From contig MNEF01000036.1 of assembly GCA_001917535.1 (NCBI GenBank), positions 1 to 46,097 on the forward strand: DNA of 46,097 bases, written 5' to 3'. Numbering within the stretch: position 1 is the first letter of the stretch; each line of letters opens with the position of its first letter. Both the position numbers and the translations under genes were made by a program. The notes under the pieces were generated by a model. It did not search any database. It worked only from the letters and a program-made list of their open reading frames with translations, and was not told the DNA's origin. Positions 39,432 through 46,097 of this stretch are shown here, piece after piece. This DNA is from Candidatus Rokubacteria bacterium 13_1_40CM_69_27 (GTDB lineage Bacteria > Methylomirabilota > Methylomirabilia > Rokubacteriales > CSP1-6).

Positions 39432-41023
39432 AAGAGGTCATCCTGCACGCGGGCATTCCGGTCAAGCCGGTCTACGGGCCGGAGGATCTCGCGGGCCGCG
39501 ACTTCGCGCGGGACGTCGGCCGGCCGGGCGAGTATCCGTACACGCGCGGGATCCACCCGCACATGTACCGCGAGCGCCTGTGGACCATGCGGCAGTACAT
39601 CGGCTTGGGGACCCCGATGGAAACGAATGCTCGATTCAAATACTTGATGGCCCATGGGCAAGATGCACTGAATGTCGCCTTCGACCTGCCAACTCAATTA
39701 GGTCTCGACTCCGATCACCCACGCGCCGAGGGCGAGGTGGGCATGGTGGGCATGGCCGTCGACTCGCTCGCCGACATGGAGGAGGCCTTCGCCGGCATCC
39801 TTCTCGACCGCGTCAGCGTCTCGCTCACCATCAACGGCATGGCTGCGCCCATCACCGCCATGTACTACGCCCTGGCCGAGAAGCAGGGGGCGGCGGCCGA
39901 TCGCGTCGTGACCACGCCGCAGAACGACATCCTCAAGGAGTTCATCGCCCGCGGCACCTGGGTCTATCCGGTCGAGCCCTCGCTCCGGCTCGTCGCCGAC
40001 CTGATCGAGTTCTCGGCCCGGCATTACCCGCGCTCCAATCCCGTGTCGGTCTGCGGGTATCACATCCGGGAAGCCGGCTGCACCACCGCCCAGGAAATGG
40101 CCTACGGCCTGGCTATCGCCGCCGCCTACGTCGAGCTGATGCTCGCGCGCGGGATGGACGTGGACGACTTCGCGCCGCGCATCTCTTTCAACTTCACCTG
40201 CTGGGGGAAGATCTTCGAGGAGGTGGCGAAGTTCCGCGCCGGCCGCCGGCTCTATGCCCGGATGATGCGCGAGCGCTTCGGCGCCCAGAATTCCAAGTCC
40301 TGGATGTTCCGCAGCCTCATCGGCGGCGGCGGCTCCGCCTTCACGGTCCAGGAGCCGGAGAACAACATCGTCCGCGGCGCCTACATCGCGCTGGCCGCCG
40401 CGCTGGCCGGGGCCCAGACGATGGCGCTGCCCACCTACGACGAGGCCTACACCATCCCCTCGGCCAAGGCCCAGCTCATCGCGCTCCGGACGATGCAGAT
40501 CTGCGCCGAGGAATCGGGCGCGGCCGATACGGTGGATCCGCTGGCCGGCTCCTATTTCGTGGAGGCGATCACCAACCAGATGGAGGAGAAGATTCTGGAG
40601 GAGCTGGCGCACGTCGAGCGCATGGGCGGCATCGTGGAGGCGGTGAAGACGGGCGCCATCCAGGCCGAGGTGGCTCGGCAGGCCTATCTCTTCGAGCAGA
40701 AGCTCGCCGCCGGCGAGATCAAGAAGGTCGGCGTCAACTGCCACGTCGGCGACCGGCCCGCCGAGGCCGACCGGGGCGTGGAGCTCTACACGTTCGACCC
40801 CAGGGTCGCCCAGGCCCAGATCGCCAAGCTCCAGGGCCTGCGCCGCCAACGCGACAACGGCGCGGTGGCAGCTGCGCTCCGCCGGCTCACCGACGAGGCG
40901 CGCGGGCCCGGCAACCTCATGGACCCGATCATGGCGGCCGTAAAATCGTACGCGACGTTGGGCGAGATCGCCGACGCGATGAAAACCGTCTTCGGCGAAC
41001 ACAAAGAGCCGGTAAAGTTCTGA
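39428..41023 (+). CDS. Methylmalonyl-CoA mutase-type acyl-CoA mutase, large subunit
   Basis: A 531-residue catalytic barrel subunit from ATG 39428 (the frame is open far upstream only through other genes). Residues that set substrate choice can be aligned by motif: Tyr57 in TMRQYIG (Tyr89 of the Propionibacterium enzyme), Thr163/Gln165 in TTPQND, Arg175 in FIARGTW (Arg207) and His212 in GYHIREAG (His244). Tyr/Arg is the methylmalonyl-CoA pattern; isobutyryl-CoA mutase has Phe/Gln and 2-hydroxyisobutyryl-CoA mutase Ile/Gln. So rearrangement of a carboxylated acyl-CoA, probably methylmalonyl/succinyl-CoA, is most likely. No MeaB chaperone or epimerase is adjacent. Confidence 0.93.
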   Translation: MKEVILHAGIPVKPVYGPEDLAGRDFARDVGRPGEYPYTRGIHPHMYRERLWTMRQYIGLGTPMETNARFKYLMAHGQDALNVAFDLPTQLGLDSDHPRAEGEVGMVGMAVDSLADMEEAFAGILLDRVSVSLTINGMAAPITAMYYALAEKQGAAADRVVTTPQNDILKEFIARGTWVYPVEPSLRLVADLIEFSARHYPRSNPVSVCGYHIREAGCTTAQEMAYGLAIAAAYVELMLARGMDVDDFAPRISFNFTCWGKIFEEVAKFRAGRRLYARMMRERFGAQNSKSWMFRSLIGGGGSAFTVQEPENNIVRGAYIALAAALAGAQTMALPTYDEAYTIPSAKAQLIALRTMQICAEESGAADTVDPLAGSYFVEAITNQMEEKILEELAHVERMGGIVEAVKTGAIQAEVARQAYLFEQKLAAGEIKKVGVNCHVGDRPAEADRGVELYTFDPRVAQAQIAKLQGLRRQRDNGAVAAALRRLTDEARGPGNLMDPIMAAVKSYATLGEIADAMKTVFGEHKEPVKF

Positions 41024-41179
41024 TGGTGACCGCGGCCAGGGGGGGCACGGGCGGGCGGGTGGCGGGGGAGCGGCTCCCATCCGCCAGCAGCCCGTGGCAC
41101 GTCGCGCGGAGGGCGCCGGATTCCACGCCGGTCGCTGCGGGTCGATTCGACTCGCCCGCAACGTGAGGCGCCGACAGCG

Positions 41180-43522
41180 ATGCCGGATGGGGGCCGCGAC
41201 CCGGACAGGCCCCGCCCGCCCGTGCGCCCGCCTGGCGGAGTCACCACGGTGACGTCCGGGTTCAGCATCATCGGCAAGGCGGTCCCCAAGCGCGACGGCG
41301 TCGAGAAGGTGACCGGGCGGACGCGCTATCTCCACGACCTCGAGCTGCCGCGCATGGCCCACGGCAAGATCCTGCGCGCGAGGCACCCGCACGCGCGCAT
41401 CGTCAGGATCGATCCCACCCGGGCCCGCGCGCTGCCCGGCGTCCTCGCCGTCGTGACCGGGGACGAGGTGGAGCAGCACCCGTTCGGCTTCGCCAAGGAC
41501 CACTCCGCGCTCAAGCGGGGCAAGGTGCGCTGCGTCCGTGACGAGGTCGCCGCCGTCGCCGCCGAGACCGCTGTCATCGCCGAGGAGGCGCTGGCGCTGA
41601 TCGAGGTCGAGTACGAGGAGCTCCCCGGCGTCTTCGATCCCCGGGAGGCGCTGCGCCCGGGCGCGCCGCTCGTCCACGAGGAGCTGGGCACGAACCTGAC
41701 GTCGCTCCGCTATCAGTTCGCGCACGGCGACGTCGACCGGGCCTTCGCCGAGGCCGCCGCCGTCGTCGAGGGGGAGTACTGGCTGAACTTCGTCACCCCC
41801 GCCTGCCTGGGCACCATGGTGGCGATCGCCGACTGGGGCCCGCAGGGGCGCCTCACCATGTGGACGACCACGCAGGTGCCGTTTCTCTACCAGCGCGACG
41901 TGGCGGCGGCGCTCGGCATCACCGGTGACCGGGTGCGCGTCATCCAGCCGCCGGTCGGCGGCAACTTCGGACGCGGTCTCGATCTCTATCCGATCGACGT
42001 CATCGCGGCGCTGCTGGCCCGCCAGGTGCGGCGGCCGGTGAAGATCGAGTTCGACCGCGTGGAGGAGTTCCTCGCGTGCCCGACGCGCGAGGCCTGCGCG
42101 ATCCGCCTGCGGACGGCGGCGGCGGCCGATGGCCGGCTCCTGGCCCGCGACGCGCACGTGACCATCGACAACGGCGCCTACGTCTCCTGGGGCTCGACGA
42201 CACCTTACGTGATGCTGGCGACGGTGGCCGGGCTCTATCGGTGCCCGAACGTCCGCTTCGACACGACGATCGTCTACACCAACAACCCGTACTCGGGCTC
42301 GATGCGCGGCTACGGCAACCTCGAGTCCACCTTCGCCGTCGAGTCCCAGATGGACGACCTCGCCGACCGCCTGGGCCTCGATCCCCTGGAGCTCCGGCGG
42401 CGCAACGCGGTGACGTCGGGCGACGTCACCCCTCAGGGCTTCGTGATCACGTCGTGCGCGATGACCGCGTGCCTCGACGCCGTCGCCCAGGAGATCGCCA
42501 CGCTTCGGCCCCCGCTCCGCTCGGGCTGGAGGCGGGGCGTGGGGTACGCCGCGATGTTCCACGTCGGGGGCGGGGCTCGGATCTACCGCTCGGACGGATG
42601 CGGGGCTATCGTGAAGCTCGACGACTTCGGCAAGGTCTCGCTGCTCACCGGCGCCAGCGAGATCGGACAAGGCTCCGAGACGGTGCTGGCGATGATCGTG
42701 GCCGAGACGCTGGGGATCCCGCTCGACCGCGTCGAGGTGGTGAACTCCGACACCGCGGTGAAGCCCTGGGACGTCGGCGTTCACGCGAGCCGGACGACGT
42801 TCATCGCCGGCAACGCGGCCCGGCAGGCCGCCGAGAGGCTGCGGGCGGAGCTCCTGGCTCTCGCCGCCGGGCCGCTGGAGGAGCCCGCCGACCGGCTGGA
42901 CATCAGGGAGGGCTGGGTATTCGTCAGGAGCGAGCCCGGGCGCCGCCTGCCGTACGAGCGCGTGGTGCGGGCCGGCCACCTGCGCGAGGGCGGACAGACG
43001 CTGGTGGCCGAGGCGTTCTACGACCCGCCCACCGAGATGTTGGGCAAGGACCTGCGGGGCAACGTGTCGGCGGCCTACGGCTTCGCCGCCCAGGCCGTGC
43101 TCCTCGACGTCGACGAGGCGACGGGGAAGATCGAGGTGCGGAAGGTGGTCTCGGCCCACGACGTCGGCCGCGCGCTCAACCCGCTCGCCGCCGAGGGGCA
43201 GATCCACGGCGGCATCCACATGGGGCTCGGCTACGCGCTCAGCGAGAGGCTCGTCGTCCGGGAGGGCCAGGTGCTGACCTCGACCTTCATGGACTACGCG
43301 ATCCTCCGCTCTGACGACATGCCGGAGCTGGTCGTCCGGCTCATCGAGAGCGTGGACGCCGAGGGCCCGTTCGGCGCCAAGGGGCTCGGCGAGTCCGGCA
43401 CCATCCCCGTGTCCGCCGCCGTCGCCAACGCCGTGAAGGACGCCATCGGCGTGCGCTTCACCGAGCTGCCGATCACGCCCGCGGCGGTTCGCGCCGCGCT
43501 CGAGGCCCGCCACCGCGCATGA
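41180..43522 (+). CDS. Molybdenum hydroxylase large subunit (xanthine dehydrogenase family), divergent
   Basis: A ~780-residue catalytic subunit. It opens with FSIIGKAVPKRDGVEKVTGRTRYLHDLELPRMAHGKILRARHPHA, similar to 4-hydroxybenzoyl-CoA reductase and nicotinate-type enzymes. The catalytic Glu738 lies in GLGESG near the C terminus. The usual GGGFGGK reads GGNFGRG, and the second pterin motif is GSMRGYGNLES. It may hydroxylate a ring or activated carbon of the pathway substrate. No 2Fe-2S or FAD subunit lies beside it. The first ~20 residues are Pro/Arg-rich; a GTG at about 41250 could be the real start. The 156-bp gap before it contains no gene I can support. Confidence 0.87.
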   Translation: MPDGGRDPDRPRPPVRPPGGVTTVTSGFSIIGKAVPKRDGVEKVTGRTRYLHDLELPRMAHGKILRARHPHARIVRIDPTRARALPGVLAVVTGDEVEQHPFGFAKDHSALKRGKVRCVRDEVAAVAAETAVIAEEALALIEVEYEELPGVFDPREALRPGAPLVHEELGTNLTSLRYQFAHGDVDRAFAEAAAVVEGEYWLNFVTPACLGTMVAIADWGPQGRLTMWTTTQVPFLYQRDVAAALGITGDRVRVIQPPVGGNFGRGLDLYPIDVIAALLARQVRRPVKIEFDRVEEFLACPTREACAIRLRTAAAADGRLLARDAHVTIDNGAYVSWGSTTPYVMLATVAGLYRCPNVRFDTTIVYTNNPYSGSMRGYGNLESTFAVESQMDDLADRLGLDPLELRRRNAVTSGDVTPQGFVITSCAMTACLDAVAQEIATLRPPLRSGWRRGVGYAAMFHVGGGARIYRSDGCGAIVKLDDFGKVSLLTGASEIGQGSETVLAMIVAETLGIPLDRVEVVNSDTAVKPWDVGVHASRTTFIAGNAARQAAERLRAELLALAAGPLEEPADRLDIREGWVFVRSEPGRRLPYERVVRAGHLREGGQTLVAEAFYDPPTEMLGKDLRGNVSAAYGFAAQAVLLDVDEATGKIEVRKVVSAHDVGRALNPLAAEGQIHGGIHMGLGYALSERLVVREGQVLTSTFMDYAILRSDDMPELVVRLIESVDAEGPFGAKGLGESGTIPVSAAVANAVKDAIGVRFTELPITPAAVRAALEARHRA

Positions 43523-44712
43523 GGCTGCTCGAAGGCGTGCGGGTGCTCGACCTCTCGCGCATGCTGGCGGGACCCTACGGCGCGATGCTGCTGGCCGACA
43601 TGGGCGCCGAGGTCATCAAGATCGAGGAGCCGGACGGCGGCGACCCCATGCGCGTCATGGGCCCGCCCTTCCTGCCCGGAGGCGAGAGCGCCTACTTCCT
43701 TTCCATCAACCGCAACAAGAAGTCGGTGGCGATCGATCTCACGCGCGAGGCCGGCCGCCAGGTCTTCTGCGATCTGGTCCGCGCCGCCGACGTCGTGTGG
43801 GAGAACTTCCGGCCCGGCGTCCTGGAGCGTCTGGGCTGCGAGTATCCGGGGCTCGCCGCGCTGAACCCGCGCCTGGTCCTGTGCTCGATTTCCGCCTACG
43901 GGCAGGAGGGCCCCTACCGCGACTGGCCGGCTTTCGATCTGGCGCTGCAGGCCATGGGCGGAGCCATGAGCCTTACCGGGGAGCCGGGCGGGCGGCCGGT
44001 GAGGATGGGGCTGCCCATGGGCGATCTGGCCGGCGGCATGTTCGGCGCGTTCGCCGTCGCGGCGGCGCTCTTCCAACGCCAGGCGACGGGCCGGGGCGCC
44101 CACATCGATCTCTCGCTCCTGGACTGCCAGGCCTCCCTGTTGACGTACGTCGCCCAGTACTTCTGGGCCGACGGGCGCGTGCCCGGGCCGCAGGGCTCGG
44201 GGCACGCCTCCGTCGTGCCCTACCAGGCGCTGGCCACGCGCGATGGGCATCTCATCGTCGCCATCTTCGCCGAGAAGTTCTGGCGCGGCTTCTGTCTGGC
44301 CGTCGAGCGGCCCGGGTGGGAGCACGATCAACGCTTCGCCACCAACCGCGACCGCGTCGCCAGTCGCGACGTCCTCATGCCGCTGGTCGAAGCGATCTTC
44401 GCCTCGCGCACGACCGACGACTGGCTCGCGCGCCTGCATGCCGAGGGCGTGCCGGCCACCCCGATCCTGACCGTGGACCGGGTGCTCTCCGACCCGCAGA
44501 TCCGGGAGCGACGGATGGTCGTCAACCTTCCGCACCCCCGCCACGGCGCCATTCCCACCCTGGGTACGCCCGTCAAGGTGGACGGGCGGATGGGGCTCGA
44601 GGTCGCGCCGCCACCGGGGCTCGGCGAGCACACCGACGCCGTGCTCCGAGACCTGCTCAAATACCCGCCCGAGCGGATCGCTGCTCTTCGCCGGACCGGA
44701 GTCATCAAGTGA
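43519..44712 (+). CDS. Class III (CaiB/BaiF family) CoA-transferase
   Basis: A 397-residue family III CoA-transferase. It begins [34 protein letters not shown] and carries the catalytic aspartate Asp169 in [25 protein letters not shown] and [12 protein letters not shown] are further signatures. It moves CoA from a donor thioester to a carboxylic acid without net ATP use, and so could activate the acid entering this cluster or recycle CoA from a product. It overlaps the Mo-hydroxylase stop (ATGA) and the start of the opine-dehydrogenase-like gene (GTGA). Confidence 0.93.
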   Translation: MRLLEGVRVLDLSRMLAGPYGAMLLADMGAEVIKIEEPDGGDPMRVMGPPFLPGGESAYFLSINRNKKSVAIDLTREAGRQVFCDLVRAADVVWENFRPGVLERLGCEYPGLAALNPRLVLCSISAYGQEGPYRDWPAFDLALQAMGGAMSLTGEPGGRPVRMGLPMGDLAGGMFGAFAVAAALFQRQATGRGAHIDLSLLDCQASLLTYVAQYFWADGRVPGPQGSGHASVVPYQALATRDGHLIVAIFAEKFWRGFCLAVERPGWEHDQRFATNRDRVASRDVLMPLVEAIFASRTTDDWLARLHAEGVPATPILTVDRVLSDPQIRERRMVVNLPHPRHGAIPTLGTPVKVDGRMGLEVAPPPGLGEHTDAVLRDLLKYPPERIAALRRTGVIK

Positions 44713-45818
44713 AACTCGCGGTGCTCGGCGGCGGGAACGGCGCTTACGCGACGGCGGCGGACCTCGCGCTGGCCGGCCACGCGGTGAGCCTCTGGCGGCG
44801 CTCGGAGAGCGACCTGGCGGCGGTGCGCGCGGCCGGTGGCATCACCCTGGTCGCCGAGGGCCGGCAGGGCAAGGCCTCGCTGGCGCTCGTCACGGGGAAC
44901 ATCGCCGAGGCCGTCGCCGGGGCCGAGGTGATCATCGCGCCCTTGCCCGCCACCAGCCACGAGGACCTCGCCAAGCGCCTGGCGCCCCATCTGGGCGAGC
45001 GCCAGATCGTGCTCCTCACACCCGGCACGCTCGGCGCCTACGTGCTGGCCCGGGAGATCGCGCGTGCCGGCGGCCGCCTGCCGTACGCGATCGCCGAGAC
45101 CGGCACGCTGCCGTACCTCGCGCGCAAGACCGGCCCCACCGCGGTGAAGGCGCCCGTCCGCGCCGCCAATCTCCCGACCGGCGTGCTTCCCGCCGCGCGA
45201 GCCTCGGCGGCGCTGGCGAAGATTGTCGAGCTTTTTCCCTCCGTGCGCCCGTGCCTCGACGCGCTGGACGCGGCGCTCACCAACGCCGGGCCCGTCCTCC
45301 ATCCGCCGCTCGTCCTCCTCAACGCCGGCACGATCGATCGGGGGGGCTTCGACATCCACGCCGCCGGCACCACGCCCAGCGCGCGGCGCCTCATCGACGC
45401 TGTCGACGCCGAGCGCGTGGCCGCGCGAAAAGGGTGGGGCTATCCGGCCCCGCACTACGAGCAGGCGACCTATTACGACGAGGCGCGCGCCGCCGAGGGG
45501 CTGTACGGCGCCGGGGCCAAGGCGAAGCTCACGGCCAGCGGGCTCTGGAACGAGACCCTGACCTTCGACCACCGCTACGTGACCGAGGATGTCGCGCTGG
45601 GCCTGTCCCTCTTCGAGTCGGCCGCGCGGACGGTGAGCGTGGAGTCACCGGCGACCACCGGGCTCCGGTTGACCTTCGGCGCGCTGCTGGGACGCCCACT
45701 CTCCGGCCGCAGCCGCGCGCTCGAGCACCTCGGCCTGGGTGACCTCCTGCTCCGCGAGATCCGCGCCCTCCTCCACGACGGCTGGCTGTCACCCCTGTGG
45801 AGTCGCGCGATCAAGTGA
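44709..45818 (+). CDS. Octopine/nopaline dehydrogenase-family oxidoreductase
   Basis: 369 residues from GTG 44709. The N-terminal Rossmann domain has LGGGNGAYATAADLALAGHAVSLWRR (6-31). The C-terminal domain has the opine dehydrogenase catalytic pattern NAGPVLHPPLVLLNAGTID with His198, then FDIHAAGTTPSARRLIDAVDAERVAARKGWG. Opine dehydrogenases reductively condense an amino acid with a 2-oxo acid, or run the reverse oxidation to release them. Related folds include glycerol-3-phosphate and 2-hydroxyacid dehydrogenases. It is the last gene of the plus-strand cluster and may take or make an N-substituted amino acid (inference). It ends 3 bp from the convergent DinB-like gene. Confidence 0.88.
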   Translation: MKLAVLGGGNGAYATAADLALAGHAVSLWRRSESDLAAVRAAGGITLVAEGRQGKASLALVTGNIAEAVAGAEVIIAPLPATSHEDLAKRLAPHLGERQIVLLTPGTLGAYVLAREIARAGGRLPYAIAETGTLPYLARKTGPTAVKAPVRAANLPTGVLPAARASAALAKIVELFPSVRPCLDALDAALTNAGPVLHPPLVLLNAGTIDRGGFDIHAAGTTPSARRLIDAVDAERVAARKGWGYPAPHYEQATYYDEARAAEGLYGAGAKAKLTASGLWNETLTFDHRYVTEDVALGLSLFESAARTVSVESPATTGLRLTFGALLGRPLSGRSRALEHLGLGDLLLREIRALLHDGWLSPLWSRAIK

Positions 45819-45821
45819 GCG

Positions 45822-46097
45822 TCAGGTCGCCGCCGGCAGACCGGCCGCCTTGCGGATCTTGGCCAGCTGGCCGGCGTGGTCGTTCCAGTGGAAGTCGAAC
45901 AGGGCGCCGACGTACCTGGCCATCGGGATCTCGTCGGTGCCCATGAACTGCTTGAAGAACGGGATGCGCGCCTTGCGCTGCTGGAGGTCCGCGTCGGACA
46001 GCGGGTTGAGGTACGCGAAGACGCGGCGGTGCTGGTCGTCGAGGGCGTCGACCAGCTGCGTGAGCGTCATCTTCTTGCGCTCGTCGGTGACGTAAGT
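45822..46097 (-). CDS. DinB-like (DUF664-type) four-helix protein, C-terminal part
   Basis: The frame runs off the right edge without a stop, so the gene is incomplete at its 5' end; an internal ATG at 46070 is probably not the start. The ~91 residues present are helical and include DFHWNDHAGQLAKIRKAAGL, the histidine pair spaced as in DinB/YfiT-type metal-binding four-helix bundles. Such proteins include bacillithiol- or mycothiol-dependent transferases and many of unknown function. It converges on the opine-dehydrogenase-like gene with almost no gap. Confidence 0.75.
   Translation of the reverse strand, partial: TYVTDERKKMTLTQLVDALDDQHRRVFAYLNPLSDADLQQRKARIPFFKQFMGTDEIPMARYVGALFDFHWNDHAGQLAKIRKAAGLPAAT

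Noticed and set aside
39428-41023. Isobutyryl-CoA or 2-hydroxyisobutyryl-CoA mutase
   Set aside because: The substrate-determining pair is Tyr57/Arg175, as in methylmalonyl-CoA mutase, rather than Phe/Gln or Ile/Gln.
39698-43513. 1271-residue minus-strand ORF opposite the mutase and Mo-hydroxylase
   Set aside because: It spans two well-supported plus-strand genes and reads as His/Arg/Gly-rich noise.
1-46097. tRNA, rRNA, insertion sequence or prophage genes
   Set aside because: I found no cloverleaf with a GGTTCGA-type arm, no ribosomal RNA stretch and no transposase, integrase or phage structural motif; a covariance-model scan would be needed to be certain for tRNA.

Overview
The window looks like a piece of a high-GC (roughly 70%) Gram-negative-type bacterial chromosome. 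It has very short intergenic gaps, many 1-4 nt stop/start overlaps (ATGA, TAATG, TTGA), and frequent GTG starts. The mix of hydantoinase, acyl-CoA, CaiB, Mo-hydroxylase and amidase genes, large GAF sensor kinases and small palindromic intergenic repeats resembles uncultured soil or sediment lineages such as Candidatus Rokubacteria/Methylomirabilota. That placement is inference from gene content only. I see no rRNA, tRNA, CRISPR array, transposase or phage gene, and no gene-free stretch longer than about 300 bases.

Region 1 (1-13.6 kb) is mixed housekeeping and accessory content. It holds the 3' end of a type IV pilus/type II secretion ATPase, and an amidase preceded by a tiny ORF that looks like an AtzG/GatC-type partner. 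A YkoP-like protein, a membrane glycosyltransferase and two exported proteins (one START-like) follow. Next come a NUDIX hydrolase, an exported amidohydrolase coupled to an O6-alkylguanine-DNA alkyltransferase, an SDR, two lipoproteins, mscL coupled to an orphan molybdenum hydroxylase subunit, an NHL propeller protein and a hotdog thioesterase.

Region 2 (13.6-22.5 kb) is led by a lytic transglycosylase and a zinc-ribbon protein, then a signalling block. The block contains a DNA-binding/receiver fusion, a 1387-residue cytosolic histidine kinase with six GAF domains, a receiver, a TPR protein, a membrane class III cyclase with a periplasmic c-type haem motif, and another receiver. Stop/start overlaps link the first three.

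Region 3 (22.5-31 kb) holds a DUF72 protein, a D-cysteine desulfhydrase-like enzyme, an alpha/beta hydrolase, a rhodanese, an enoyl-CoA hydratase and a HAD hydrolase. It also has a small exported glycine-rich protein with a PEP-CTERM-like tail, two unknown small proteins, apt (possibly leaderless), a 3-hydroxyacyl-CoA dehydrogenase and a decayed lipid-kinase pseudogene.

Region 4 (31.0-45.8 kb) is a one-strand, mostly overlapping catabolic cluster under an apparent autoregulated GntR/HutC-type regulator with a perfect palindromic operator. It encodes HyuA/HyuB, acyl-CoA dehydrogenase, thiolase plus DUF35 partner, a phosphoesterase, a two-subunit B12-dependent acyl-CoA mutase, a molybdenum hydroxylase subunit, a class III CoA-transferase and an opine-dehydrogenase-like enzyme. 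This combination is the best candidate here for an undescribed pathway. A DinB-like gene enters from the right edge.

Two copies of a multi-hairpin repeat, one at 5846-5923 and one inverted at 38920-39038, are the main non-coding structure.
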